NCBI GenBank assembly: GCA_020848035.1
Contig: JADLAX010000069.1
Coordinates: 98,540-162,539 of the forward strand
Direction of reading: 5' to 3'
DNA: 64,000 nt
Source: Anaerolineae bacterium
GTDB taxonomy: Bacteria > Chloroflexota > Anaerolineae > Promineifilales > Promineifilaceae
Position 1 is the stretch's first letter, and every line of letters starts with the position of its first letter. A model generated the notes under the pieces. The model ran no database searches, was not told where the DNA came from, and saw nothing but the letters and a program-made list of their open reading frames with translations. Positions 25,954 to 34,453 of this stretch are shown one piece after another. A program made the position numbers and the translations under genes.

Positions 25954-26730
25954 ATGAAAATCCTCCGCGGCACCTTCCGAATCATCACCTTTCTCCTGAT
26001 GCTCATCCTGACCACAGGGCTGGTTTTGGCCACCGCCTGGCTGCCCGTGCGTGTGCGCGGCGTGCGCCTGTCGGCCTGGCTGCTGGTGCCCATCTGCCGC
26101 CTGCTGCTGCCCCTGTTCAACGTCGAGTTCACCGCCCGCGAGGCACAGCGCATCACCCGGCACGATGGCTTCATCTTTCCCAACCACCTCTCCTTTTTGG
26201 ACGTCATTTTGCTGGTTTCCATCTTCCCGGTGCGCTTTTTAAGCAAGGCAGAGCTGGCCAACTGGCCCTTCATTGGCTGGATTGCCCGCGCGGTGGATAC
26301 GGTCTTTGTCAACCGGGAAGATAAAGATTCGCGCGAAAAAGCGCGGGATGCGCTGGTCCATCTTCACACCTTCCCGCCTGTGGTGCTGTTCCCCGAAGGC
26401 GGCATCTTCCAGCCGCCCGACGAGCTAAAGCCGTTCCGCTACGGTGCGTTTGAGATTGCCCAGGCCGGGGGCGTGCCGTTCATTCCAGCCGTTTTTTTGT
26501 ACGAGCCGTTGGACATTGTTTTCTGGCGCGATGAACATTTGTTAACGGCCGTCTGGCGTTTTGCCACCCGTCCAGAGCCCATCAAGGCTCGCCTGTTCCT
26601 GCTGCGCACCGTACAGCCCGGCCCCGATGACGACCCGCGCCAGCTGGCTCTGGAAACCCACGGGGCGATGTCGGCCGTCTACAAACACAGCGCCAGCCGG
26701 GGAAACGACGTGATCCAGTCGGGAATTTAG
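25954..26730 (+). CDS. 1-acylglycerol-3-phosphate O-acyltransferase (PlsC family)
   Basis: A 258-residue membrane-associated acyltransferase. One N-terminal hydrophobic segment (about 7-30) precedes the catalytic motif NHLSFLD (His-x4-Asp, about 73-79), and FPEGG (about 146-150) binds the phosphate of the acceptor. PlsC-type enzymes add the second acyl chain in phospholipid synthesis, but several family members acylate other lipids. The neighbouring DprE-like genes make a role in an envelope glycolipid conceivable. That is inference only. Confidence 0.85.
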   Translation: MKILRGTFRIITFLLMLILTTGLVLATAWLPVRVRGVRLSAWLLVPICRLLLPLFNVEFTAREAQRITRHDGFIFPNHLSFLDVILLVSIFPVRFLSKAELANWPFIGWIARAVDTVFVNREDKDSREKARDALVHLHTFPPVVLFPEGGIFQPPDELKPFRYGAFEIAQAGGVPFIPAVFLYEPLDIVFWRDEHLLTAVWRFATRPEPIKARLFLLRTVQPGPDDDPRQLALETHGAMSAVYKHSASRGNDVIQSGI

Positions 26731-26758
26731 TGACTTAATTGTGGTAAAATGCACTATC

Positions 26759-26822
26759 GAGTGAAAAGTGAAAAGTAAAAAGTGAAAAGAACTTTTTCAC
26801 TTATCACTTTTCACTTTTTACT
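26759..26822. repeat. word hairpin, GTGAAAAGT type, second copy
   Basis: GTGAAAAGTGAAAAGTAAAAAGT pairs with ACTTTTTCACTTATCACTTTTCACT-type sequence over a short loop. Located between the acyltransferase and SDR genes, with the same words as the copy at 25848. Confidence 0.75.
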
Positions 26823-26849
26823 AACAAAACAAAAGGCAACAGAAAGAAA

Positions 26850-27638
26850 ATGACATCCACACCTTCAACACCCCCCACCCGCCCCCTGGAACCCCAGCAG
26901 CGCGCCATCATCCTGGGCGCGTCGTCTGGCATTGGGGCGGCGCTGGTGCGTGAACTGGCCCGCAGTGGCTACCGCGTGGCCGCCGTGGCCCGGCGTGAAG
27001 CCAAACTGCAAGAATTGAGTGATTCGGTCAATACGGCCGTTGCCCCCCACAGCGTCACCACCTACAGCCACAACGTCACCGACTACGACGAAATCCCCAC
27101 CCTTTTCCAAACCATCGTGCAGGAGCTGGGCGGGCTGGACCTCATCATCTATGTCGCGGGCGTCCAGCCATCCGTTACCGTAGACGAGTACAACTTCGAA
27201 AAAGACCGCAAAATGGTCGAGGTGAACCTGCTGGGGGCCATCGCCTGGCTCAACCAGGCCGCCCTGCGCTTCGAGCGTGCCGGGCAGGGCCAAATTGTGG
27301 GCATCGGCTCCATCGCCGGGGACCGGGGGCGCGTTGGCTCACCGGTGTACAATACCAGCAAGGCGGCCCTGCACACCTACCTGGAATCGCTGCGCAACCG
27401 CCTGACGCGCCACGGCGTCAACGTGCTCACCGTCAAACCCGGCTACGTGGACACCGTCCTGCTGGCCGAAAACGCCAAAAATCCGTTCTGGGTCATCTCG
27501 CCCCAGCAGGCGGCTGACCAGATTCACAAAGCGATGCAGCGGCGCAAGCAAACAGTGTACGTGCCCGCCCGCTGGGGGCTGGTCGGCCTCATCCTGCACC
27601 ACATTCCGTCGGTCATCTTTCGACGGTTGAGTTTTTAG
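26850..27638 (+). CDS. SDR oxidoreductase, DprE2-like
   Basis: A 262-residue short-chain dehydrogenase. GASSGIGAAL (about 23-32) binds NAD(P), and the catalytic set is Ser (about 147), Tyr and Lys in YNTSKAA (about 168-172). The C-terminal tail, ending HHIPSVIFRRLSF, closely matches the tail of mycobacterial DprE2, which reduces the 2-keto intermediate to decaprenyl-phospho-arabinose. The next gene encodes a DprE1-like flavoenzyme, so the pair probably epimerises the C2 of a lipid-linked sugar. A divergent substrate is quite possible. Confidence 0.75.
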   Translation: MTSTPSTPPTRPLEPQQRAIILGASSGIGAALVRELARSGYRVAAVARREAKLQELSDSVNTAVAPHSVTTYSHNVTDYDEIPTLFQTIVQELGGLDLIIYVAGVQPSVTVDEYNFEKDRKMVEVNLLGAIAWLNQAALRFERAGQGQIVGIGSIAGDRGRVGSPVYNTSKAALHTYLESLRNRLTRHGVNVLTVKPGYVDTVLLAENAKNPFWVISPQQAADQIHKAMQRRKQTVYVPARWGLVGLILHHIPSVIFRRLSF

Positions 27639-27663
27639 CAGGCGGGCCTGGGCTGCGGCCCAC

Positions 27664-27884
27664 TCAGTAACCGTCTAAAATTTACGTGCTGAGATTGGGC
27701 CAATCTTCTTAGTGTTTAAAAACCCCCACCCTAACCCTCCCCCTGGCAGGGGGAGGGAATCTGGCTCCCTCTCCCTCCCAGGGAGAGGGCTGGGGTGAGG
27801 GTGGTTACCTGATTAAAAACTTAAAGCACAACAAGTTTGGCCCAATCTAAAAAACGGGACGTTACTTTAGACAGTCACTCACTC
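27664..27884. repeat. 215-bp MITE-like foldback element
   Basis: The ends are imperfect inverted repeats of about 40 bp: GTCTAAA...ACGT...AGATTGGGCCAA on the left (27674-27705) and its complement on the right (27837-27872). The centre (27721-27804) is the CCCCCACCCTAACCCTCCCCC / GGGGTGAGGGTGG palindrome seen also at 42350 and 43534. No open reading frame of note is inside. It separates the DprE2-like and DprE1-like genes. Confidence 0.7.
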
Positions 27885-27905
27885 TAATATCTCTTGGCAA
27901 AAATC

Positions 27906-29363
27906 ATGATTAAACAAGACCTTCAAACCGAAACAGAAACCAAAATTACCTTGCCCTTGCCCGCCGATCGGCTGGAAGCAGCGGCCGGTTGGGGCGGCGC
28001 CAACCGCGGCATGGCCTATGTTTACCGCCCCAGCACGGTGGGCCAGCTGCGCGATATTTTTAGCTGGGCGGCGCAAAACAACCGCACCATTGGCCTGCGC
28101 GGCGGCGGCAACAGCTACGGCGACGCCGCCATGAACGACGAGAGCATCCTGCTGGACTTCACCCGCATGAACCGCATTTTGGAGTGGGACCCGGAAAACG
28201 GCCGTCTCACCGTCGAACCAGGCGTTACCTTGCAGCGCGTTTGGGAATATGTCATCGAAGACGGTTGGTGGGTACCCGTTGCCACCGGCACGGCCAACAT
28301 CACCGTCGGCGGCGGCGCAGCCATGAACGTGCACGGCAAAAACGCCTGGAAGATGGGCACCTTTGGCGACCACATCTACGAATTTGACCTCATGCTGCCC
28401 TCCGGCGAAATTAAAACCTGCAACCGCCAGCAAAACAGCGACCTCTTTTTTGCCGCGATTGGCGGTTTTGGCATGCTCGGCTGCTTCACCCGCCTCACCC
28501 TGCACCTCAAGCGCGTCTACTCCGGCCTGCTCCAGGTCGAGGCGCTCATCAAGCCCAACCTCGGCACCACCATGCAGTGGTTTGAAGATCATCTGCACAA
28601 CTCCGACTACCTGGTGGGCTGGCTGGACGCCTTCAGCAAGGGCAGGCAGCTGGGCCGCAGCGAACTGCATCGCGGCCTCTACCTGCGCCCCGGCGAAGAT
28701 CCCAATCCCAGCCACACCCTGCGCCTGGAATATCAGCGCATCAGTCCAGACATCATGGGCTTTTTCCCCCGGTCGGCGCTGTGGCGTTTTCAACGGCCGT
28801 TTTGGAACAACTTCGGCATGCGTTGGGTGAACTTTGCCAAGTTCCGCGCCGCCAAACTGCGCGATGGCAAAAGCTACCGCGAACCCCACGCCCGCTTCCA
28901 CTTTTTGCTAGATTCGCTCGACTGGCGCAAGCCGTTTGGCCCCGGCGGGCTGATTCAATACCAGCCCTTTATCCCCAAAGAGAACGCCGAAACCGCCTTC
29001 ACCGACATTTTGCAGCGCTGTCAGCAGCGTGGCCTGCCCAATTTCCTCACGGTGATGAAGCGCCACCGGCCCGACCCGTTCTGGCTCACCCACGGCCTGG
29101 ATGGCTACTCGCTGGCGATGGATTTCCGCATCACGGCGGGTAACCGGGCGCGGGTGGTGCAGCTGGCGCGGGAACTGGACGAGATTGTGCTGCTGGCCAA
29201 CGGCCGTTTCTACCTGGCCAAAGACAGCACCCTGCGCCCCGAAGTCACCCGTGCCTACCTGGGTGAAGCAACCGTCGCCAAATTTATGGCGCTCAAACAG
29301 CAGGTCGATCCAGAAACCCGGCTGCAAAGCAATATGTGGCGGCGTTTGTTTACTCCGCTGTAG
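27906..29363 (+). CDS. FAD-dependent oxidoreductase, DprE1-like
   Basis: A 485-residue flavoprotein of the PCMH/FAD_binding_4 family. GGGNSYGDAAMN (about residues 64-75), TVGGGAAMNVHGKN (about 134-147) and GTFGDHI are the FAD-binding blocks. The C-terminal substrate domain has FLTVMKRH and ends with RFYLAKDST, whose Lys corresponds to the substrate-facing Lys418 of mycobacterial DprE1. The Cys387 position of DprE1, target of benzothiazinones, is Ala here (GYSLAMDF). DprE1 oxidises decaprenyl-phospho-ribose. ATG 27906 is chosen over TTG 27894. No strong ribosome site is visible. Confidence 0.8.
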   Translation: MIKQDLQTETETKITLPLPADRLEAAAGWGGANRGMAYVYRPSTVGQLRDIFSWAAQNNRTIGLRGGGNSYGDAAMNDESILLDFTRMNRILEWDPENGRLTVEPGVTLQRVWEYVIEDGWWVPVATGTANITVGGGAAMNVHGKNAWKMGTFGDHIYEFDLMLPSGEIKTCNRQQNSDLFFAAIGGFGMLGCFTRLTLHLKRVYSGLLQVEALIKPNLGTTMQWFEDHLHNSDYLVGWLDAFSKGRQLGRSELHRGLYLRPGEDPNPSHTLRLEYQRISPDIMGFFPRSALWRFQRPFWNNFGMRWVNFAKFRAAKLRDGKSYREPHARFHFLLDSLDWRKPFGPGGLIQYQPFIPKENAETAFTDILQRCQQRGLPNFLTVMKRHRPDPFWLTHGLDGYSLAMDFRITAGNRARVVQLARELDEIVLLANGRFYLAKDSTLRPEVTRAYLGEATVAKFMALKQQVDPETRLQSNMWRRLFTPL

Positions 29364-29446
29364 AATTGCGCCAGCTCGATCGCCTAAAGATGCGTTTACA
29401 AATAACTTTTGATAAGCAAACCCTAAGTGCGCTTTGGCGATTGTCA

Positions 29447-29501
29447 TCAAAGATTTCGCAGATTTACCAGATTTTATCTTTTCAATCTGCGAAATCTTTG
29501 A
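29447..29501. repeat. 18-bp perfect hairpin, word type
   Basis: TCAAAGATTTCGCAGATT (29447-29464) is matched by its exact complement (29484-29501) in the 178-bp gap after the DprE1-like gene. The words GCAGATTT/AAATCTGC continue into the loop. It may stabilise or end the upstream transcript, but no T run follows. Confidence 0.75.
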
Positions 29502-29541
29502 TAAAAGCTCTTGTCAAGCATAATCTTCCAGGAGTAGTCTC

Positions 29542-31089
29542 ATGTCGCGTACCACCCTCTCTTTGTTTGCTTTTCTGGCTCTCTTGCTGCTAACGTCTAT
29601 CCTCACCCCCATCGTCCGCGCCGAAACGCTGCCCCAGGCACCCGCCGCCCCCACGCTGGCGCTGCAAGACGAGCCTGCCGACGAGCCCGCCACCCCGGCC
29701 GATTCCTTTTTCGACAGCGTCGGTGCCATTTTGGCGACGCTGGGCGTGTATGTGGTTACTATGTTTACCATGGCCATCGGCACAGAAATTATCGTGGATA
29801 TTTTCAAGGGGATTCTGGGCAAGCCGCTGGGGCTGAAGAGCCAGCCCAACTCGCGCAAAACGCTGGCCGAATACCAGGCCTTCCTGCCCGGCCAGCTGGA
29901 TGACCTGGGCGTGTCGGCCGAGGCCAAGCTGAAGCTGGAAAAACAGACCGAACAGCTAAAGAAGCTGTTGGAACCCGCCTTCACCGCCGAGGCCGTGTTT
30001 ACCCATTTACGCCAGCAGGAATTTACGGCCGCTTTTGCCGCCGTTGGTCTGGAAAATGTGGGCGATGACACCATTAATCAAGTGAAAGAGGTGACCCAGG
30101 CCGAAGTGCAAAAATTGGTGGCCCGGCTGAACACCACCACAACGCTGGGCAAGGCGGTGCAGGTCGCCCTGGAACGCAGCGACCTGGTGGAAAAAGTGAA
30201 TAAAGCCATTGACCGGCTGGCGCGGCAGGCAACGGCCGTTACCCCCGACCAGGTCTACCACGCCACCGCCACCCTGGTCACCGGCGAAATCGCCGAAGGC
30301 GTCAGCGCCTGGACCCGCGCCTACTTTGTCAGCCTGAAAGAAGAAAGCTACGACACCGCCAAATCGATCTACGACAACCAGCTGCGGCCGCAAATTATCG
30401 CCTTTGGCCTGCCGCCACACGTGCAAAACCAGCTCACCGAGCAGTTTGAAAAATACCTGGAAAATCTGCGCACCTATCGCGGCACGGATGTTTACCTGGA
30501 ATCGCTCAACCGGCTGCTGTTTGAACTCCAGGCCCAGCGTGACGAAGTGCGCAGCTGGATTGGCCAGCTGTGGTCGCAGCTGGTAGACGGCGTCAAGCGG
30601 CTGCTCATTCGCACCCCGCGTATGCAGCATCCCGTCCTGGTGCCCAACACCTACAACCCGGCCATCAAAGACAGCACCGAAGCCGCGGCCAAGCTGCTGG
30701 ACCTGGAACGCAAAGAACAGGAGCTGGAAGCCAAGCGCATCCGCCGCACCCGCTTCATTTCGGTGGTGTTTGGCATTGTCATTGCCTACATGCTGCAAAT
30801 TGATTCGGCCGACCTGCTGCGCGATTTATTCCCCTCGGATGCCAACTTCCTCACTATGGCCCTGCTGCCGCAAAACTTCATCACCTGGGCGCAGACGACC
30901 TTTGGTCTGGAAACTGTCTACAACCTGTCGGCGGGCATCATCCTGACCGGTCTGGCCGCCAGCGCCGGATCCGGCTTCTGGCATGACCAGCTGTCGCGCC
31001 TGCAGAACGTGAAGAAGGGCGTTGACCAGGTGCAGACCGCGCTGCAGCCAATCATTATTCAAACGCGGGCGGAAGTTGAAAGAGAGTGA
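29542..31089 (+). CDS. large membrane protein with helical periplasm-facing or cytoplasmic domain, unknown
   Basis: A 515-residue protein not assignable to a family. A cleavable-looking signal peptide (residues 1-27, ending IVRA) is followed by a membrane segment at about 58-80. A long alpha-helical domain with many Gln, Lys and Glu (about 110-395, likely coiled-coil) follows. Two more hydrophobic segments lie near 405-420 and 460-480, with a short charged helix at the C-terminus. The EQELEAKRIRRTRF stretch just before the last membrane pair suggests that end is cytoplasmic. A start at ATG 29542 is preceded by CCAGGAG. Confidence 0.7.
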   Translation: MSRTTLSLFAFLALLLLTSILTPIVRAETLPQAPAAPTLALQDEPADEPATPADSFFDSVGAILATLGVYVVTMFTMAIGTEIIVDIFKGILGKPLGLKSQPNSRKTLAEYQAFLPGQLDDLGVSAEAKLKLEKQTEQLKKLLEPAFTAEAVFTHLRQQEFTAAFAAVGLENVGDDTINQVKEVTQAEVQKLVARLNTTTTLGKAVQVALERSDLVEKVNKAIDRLARQATAVTPDQVYHATATLVTGEIAEGVSAWTRAYFVSLKEESYDTAKSIYDNQLRPQIIAFGLPPHVQNQLTEQFEKYLENLRTYRGTDVYLESLNRLLFELQAQRDEVRSWIGQLWSQLVDGVKRLLIRTPRMQHPVLVPNTYNPAIKDSTEAAAKLLDLERKEQELEAKRIRRTRFISVVFGIVIAYMLQIDSADLLRDLFPSDANFLTMALLPQNFITWAQTTFGLETVYNLSAGIILTGLAASAGSGFWHDQLSRLQNVKKGVDQVQTALQPIIIQTRAEVERE

Positions 31090-31147
31090 AACATAAAACG
31101 TGAAACGTGAGAAAGCAGTCTCCCAGGTTTCACGCCTCACGTTTCAT
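31086..31147. repeat. word hairpin, CGTGAAAC type
   Basis: GTGAAACATAAAACGTGAAACGTGAG faces CTCCCAGGTTTCACGCCTCACGTTTCA across a short loop. It begins at the stop codon of the preceding membrane-protein gene (GAGAGTGAAAC). Confidence 0.7.
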
Positions 31148-31155
31148 TGCTGCTT

Positions 31156-31524
31156 TTATTCTCGGGGGAGTTTGTACCGGTTGTAGCGGGTAAAAAAGTC
31201 GTGTTCACCGATGAGGGTGGTAAGGCGCATGTGCAGGGGACGGCCGTCTTCCACTTCATAAGCCAGCGTTACCTGGTTGCCAATAATCTGGCGCACCAAC
31301 ACCCAGTAGGGAATGGTCATCTCCTCTTTGGGGCGCATCACCCCATCTTCGTCTTCCTGCCGCCCGGCCAGCAGTTCGACCAACCGCACCAGGTATTTAT
31401 CGGCGGCCGGAATCGTGTCTAAAATCTCGGCACGAAACACGGCGCGAATATAATCCCCGTCGGGCAGCTTCCAGACAAACTGCACCGCAAACCACTCCCC
31501 AACCGTTCGTTTTGCTTCAGGCAT
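31156..31524 (-). CDS. small soluble protein, function unknown
   Basis: A 122-residue protein I cannot place in a family. It has no membrane segment. The pattern of alternating hydrophobic residues (WFAVQFVWKL, GDYIRAVFRAEIL, NQVTLAYEVEDG) suggests a beta-rich fold, with a central acidic turn (GRQEDEDGVMRPKEE) and a basic C-terminus (FFTRYNRYKLPRE). Start ATG 31524 follows a purine-rich AGAGAAAACGG. It is convergent with the membrane-protein gene upstream in the window and has no near partner. Confidence 0.6.
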   Translation of the reverse strand: MPEAKRTVGEWFAVQFVWKLPDGDYIRAVFRAEILDTIPAADKYLVRLVELLAGRQEDEDGVMRPKEEMTIPYWVLVRQIIGNQVTLAYEVEDGRPLHMRLTTLIGEHDFFTRYNRYKLPRE

Positions 31525-31570
31525 ACCGTTTTCTCTATACCCTTTGTTTCTCTGTCGTAACTTCTTACAA

Positions 31571-31688
31571 ATAAGAGGCTCTTGGGGAATTCAGGGGGTT
31601 TACCGCCTGTGAAGCGTGAAACGTGACCAAGAGGGCATCACGTTTCACGCTTCACGTTTTACGCCAGACCCCACAAAACCCTGAAGGC
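31571..31688. repeat. CTCTTTGGGAATTCAGGG foldback copy
   Basis: GGCTCTTGGGGAATTCAGGG, then GTGAAGCGTGAAACGTGA, a short loop, TCACGTTTCACGCTTCACG and CCCCACAAAACCCTGAAGG. Same order and outer sequence as the copies at 8869 and 44930. The 225-bp gap holds this element and the terminator below, no gene. Confidence 0.8.
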
Positions 31689-31690
31689 CC

Positions 31691-31728
31691 AAATAAAAAA
31701 GCCGCCTCCCATGGGTATGAGAGACGGC
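31691..31728 (-). terminator. Rho-independent terminator of the ABC ATPase gene
   Basis: Read on the reverse strand, GCCGTCTC pairs with GAGGCGGC (one G-T pair) around a 12-nt loop and is followed by TTTTTTATTT. It lies 22 bp past the stop codon of the ATPase gene. Confidence 0.8.
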
Positions 31729-31749
31729 CGTAACCAGCTAAAAATCTAG

Positions 31750-32850
31750 CTAATGAATCGCTTCTTCCGTGTTCTTGTCGAACAGGTGCATGTTGGTCAT
31801 GTCCATCACCAGGCCGACCTTGTTGCCAAAAGCGACGCTCATGCGGGTATCTACCGTGGCTACCAGGCTGTTGCGGCCCGTGTTCACAAACAGATGCTGC
31901 TCATGGCCCAACAGTTCAACCACTTCCACCGTACCCTCCATCGGCGCAGCCAGGATGTTCGGCGGGGCAAATTCGGGGGCATGCACATGCTCGGGCCGAA
32001 CGCCAAAGATGACTTCTTTGCCCACGTAGGCATTGTATTTGGCCTTATGCTGATCGGGCACACGCACGCGGAAGTCGCCGGTATCGAGGTACAGGTTGCC
32101 TTCCTCGCCTACCAGCGTGCTGTTGAAGAAGTTCATGCTGGGGCTGCCAATAAACCCGGCCACAAAAACGTTGGCTGGTTTGTTGTACAGGTTGCGCGGC
32201 GAATCGATCTGCATCAAACGGCCGTCGCTCAACACGGCAATGCGGTCACCCATCGTCATCGCTTCCACCTGGTCGTGGGTGACGTAGATGAAAGTGGTGC
32301 CCAGACGCTTGTGCAGCTTGCTGATTTCGGCACGGGCCGTCACGCGCAGCTTGGCGTCCAGGTTGGAGAGCGGTTCGTCCATGAGGAAGACGGCTGGTTC
32401 ACGCACGATGGCGCGCCCCACAGCCACACGCTGCCGCTGACCACCGGAGAGAGCCTTCGGTTTGCGGTCCAACAGCTGCCCCAGGCCCAAAATGTCGGCC
32501 GCTTCTTTCACACGGCGATCAATTTCGGCTTTAGGAGTCTTACGCAGTTTCAGACCAAAGGCCATATTATCGTAAACGGACATGTGGGGGTACAAAGCAT
32601 AGCTTTGGAACACCATGGCGATGTCGCGATCTTTGGGGGGAACATCGTTAACCACGCGGTCGCCGATGAGGATTTCGCCTTCGCTAATCTCTTCGAGACC
32701 GGCCAGCATACGCAGATTAGTGGATTTACCACAACCGGAGGGGCCAACAAAAACCACAAACTCTTTGTCTGCGATTTCCATGTTCAAATCGGTCACAACG
32801 ACAACGTCGCCAAAGCGCTTATACACATGCCGATAACTTACACTTGCCAT
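31750..32850 (-). CDS. carbohydrate ABC transporter ATP-binding protein (UgpC/MsmK type)
   Basis: A 366-residue ATPase of the MalK/UgpC/MsmK group. Walker A GPSGCGKST (about 37-45), Q loop FQSYALYPH, signature LSGGQRQRVA (about 133), Walker B VFLMDEPLSN and switch His in VTHDQVEAM are all intact. A C-terminal regulatory OB-fold domain covers about 240-366. It powers uptake of a sugar or glycerol-phosphate. No permease or binding protein is next to it, so it may be a shared ATPase serving several transporters, as described for MsmK in other bacteria. TAAGGAGAAACAA precedes ATG 32850. Confidence 0.9.
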   Translation of the reverse strand: MASVSYRHVYKRFGDVVVVTDLNMEIADKEFVVFVGPSGCGKSTNLRMLAGLEEISEGEILIGDRVVNDVPPKDRDIAMVFQSYALYPHMSVYDNMAFGLKLRKTPKAEIDRRVKEAADILGLGQLLDRKPKALSGGQRQRVAVGRAIVREPAVFLMDEPLSNLDAKLRVTARAEISKLHKRLGTTFIYVTHDQVEAMTMGDRIAVLSDGRLMQIDSPRNLYNKPANVFVAGFIGSPSMNFFNSTLVGEEGNLYLDTGDFRVRVPDQHKAKYNAYVGKEVIFGVRPEHVHAPEFAPPNILAAPMEGTVEVVELLGHEQHLFVNTGRNSLVATVDTRMSVAFGNKVGLVMDMTNMHLFDKNTEEAIH

Positions 32851-32932
32851 TTGTTTCTCCTTATGTAGTGAAGTGAGGTGCAGAGACTATAACGGCCGTT
32901 GCCCGCTCTGTCAAAAAAAATGGCCCAAATGT

Positions 32933-33298
32933 CTAATTTCGTGGTGTTGCGTCGCCATACTCTTTTTCTAGAGCCAGGACATCGGCAATGTCCCCATCCA
33001 GCGCCAGCAGTTCCAGGATGCTCGGCGGCAGGTCGGGCGGCAGATAATTGGCATAGCTGTTGATCCAGTTAGCGGCCGTTTGGTGATTCACCCCCAGCAA
33101 ACGGCCGATCGTCCGCAAGCTCAGGCCGTCCAAATGCAGCACCAGCGCCTGCTGGCGAATTTCTTCGTCGTACCCCTGGTCTTGTGGATTGGGCGTGTAG
33201 CGGCAGCCGCAAACCTTGCAGCGAAAGCGCTGGCTACCTGCGGCCGTATAGCCGTCTTTGACCTGCTGTTTGCTCGCCATGCACTTGGGGCAATTCAC
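32933..33298 (-). CDS. solo InsA-like zinc-ribbon / HTH DNA-binding protein
   Basis: A 121-residue protein resembling the InsA part of IS1-family transposases. A zinc ribbon is formed by Cys3, Cys6, Cys27 and Cys30, followed by a helix-turn-helix (LSLRTIGRLLGVNHQTAANWI, cited by its ends at about 57 and 77). The DDE catalytic half (InsB) is absent on either strand nearby, and no IS1 ends are seen. The acidic C-terminal tail (DGDIADVLALEKEYGD) is not from a transposase core. Most likely a domesticated regulator, or a remnant. Start is GTG 33298 with AAAGGA upstream. Confidence 0.75.
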   Translation of the reverse strand: MNCPKCMASKQQVKDGYTAAGSQRFRCKVCGCRYTPNPQDQGYDEEIRQQALVLHLDGLSLRTIGRLLGVNHQTAANWINSYANYLPPDLPPSILELLALDGDIADVLALEKEYGDATPRN

Positions 33299-33310
33299 AG
33301 GATATCCTTT

Positions 33311-33360
33311 ATGTGGCTAGTGGCTAATACCAGCCACGAGCCACTAACAACTAACCACGC
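33311..33360. repeat. word hairpin, GTGGCTA type
   Basis: TGTGGCTAGTGGCTAATA then GCCACGAGCCACTAACAACTAACCAC, a short-word hairpin exactly filling the 62-bp gap between the InsA-like and kinase genes. Confidence 0.65.
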
Positions 33361-34335
33361 CTAAAGCACCGTCAAAATGACCGCCGCTAAAAAGAGCAAA
33401 AAGAGAAGCAGCAGGGCCAGCCAGTTGGCGCGGATGGCTTCGTCTAACCCTGGCGGGCTGGGTGCAGGCAGACGGGTGCCCGGACGCGGCTGCAAGCCAA
33501 AAAAGACCTGCCGGAAAGCTTCCACGGTAAACGGCCGTTCGTCTGGATGCATCTCCATTGCCCACAAAATCGCATCAGAGACGTGTGGTGAAATGGTGTC
33601 GTTGAGCCGTCGCGGTCCCGGCAGCGAAGCCGGGTTCAAAAAGCGGGCCTTGGCATCGGGCGGCGGAAAGTCGGTGAGCAGATGGTAAAAGGTAGCCCCC
33701 AGGGCATAAATATCGGAGCGCACGTCGGTGTGGCCGCCATCCCCGCCGTACTGCTCCAGCGGTGTGTACAGCGCCGTGCCCCGCCCCTGCACCACGGTAA
33801 TCGTCCGCTCGTCGTCGGTGGCCATCAGCTTCACCAGGCCAAAATCGACCAGCTTGATGCGGTTGTCCAGGGTCAGCTTGATGTTGGCCGGTTTGATATC
33901 GCGGTGTAAAACAGGCGGTGCCTGCCGGTGTAAATAAGCCAGAGCATCGATAATTTGCTCGGCCCAGGTGAGGATGGCTTCTTCGGCCAGCGGTCCCTCA
34001 TTTTCTTGCAGCAGCTGGCGCAGATCTTTGCCCGAGACAAAATCCATCACCAGGTAATCACGGCCGTTTTCCGAAAAGAAATCCGACACTTTGGGCAAGC
34101 TTGGATGGTCAAGCTGGGCTAAAATACTGGCTTCCTGTAAAAATTGGCTCTGGGCCTGCTGCCGATAGGTGTCATTGGTGTTGGGGTCTGGCTGTACTTC
34201 CTTAATGGCGCACAACCGCCCCGGCAAGCGCAAATCTTCGGCTCGATAGACACTGCCCATGCCACCCTGGCCAACAATGTTGGTCAGCTTGTAACGTTCA
34301 CGTAAAATAACACCACTTTCGAGCGTAACAACCAT
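33361..34335 (-). CDS. PknB-type Ser/Thr protein kinase with C-terminal membrane anchor
   Basis: A 324-residue eukaryotic-like kinase. Glycine loop GQGGMGSVYRA (about 19-29), Lys in AIKEV, catalytic loop HRDIKPANIK (about 141-150), DFGL (about 163) and APE-like region TALYTPLEQY are present. One transmembrane helix ends the protein (about 302-322), with no extracellular sensor domain. ATG 34335 is preferred over ATG 34371, as the kinase domain begins directly after it. It is divergent from an FHA-domain regulator, which is a plausible phosphorylation partner. Confidence 0.9.
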   Translation of the reverse strand: MVVTLESGVILRERYKLTNIVGQGGMGSVYRAEDLRLPGRLCAIKEVQPDPNTNDTYRQQAQSQFLQEASILAQLDHPSLPKVSDFFSENGRDYLVMDFVSGKDLRQLLQENEGPLAEEAILTWAEQIIDALAYLHRQAPPVLHRDIKPANIKLTLDNRIKLVDFGLVKLMATDDERTITVVQGRGTALYTPLEQYGGDGGHTDVRSDIYALGATFYHLLTDFPPPDAKARFLNPASLPGPRRLNDTISPHVSDAILWAMEMHPDERPFTVEAFRQVFFGLQPRPGTRLPAPSPPGLDEAIRANWLALLLLFLLFLAAVILTVL

Positions 34336-34453
34336 AGGTTTATTGTATACTGGACCTATTCTGCCAAACAACTATTCTAAGCAGCCTTCTCATCCGCCAA
34401 GTTAGGTTGGCCGTCTAGTAGTGTTGAAGAAGCCACAGTGAGGGACGTTAATC

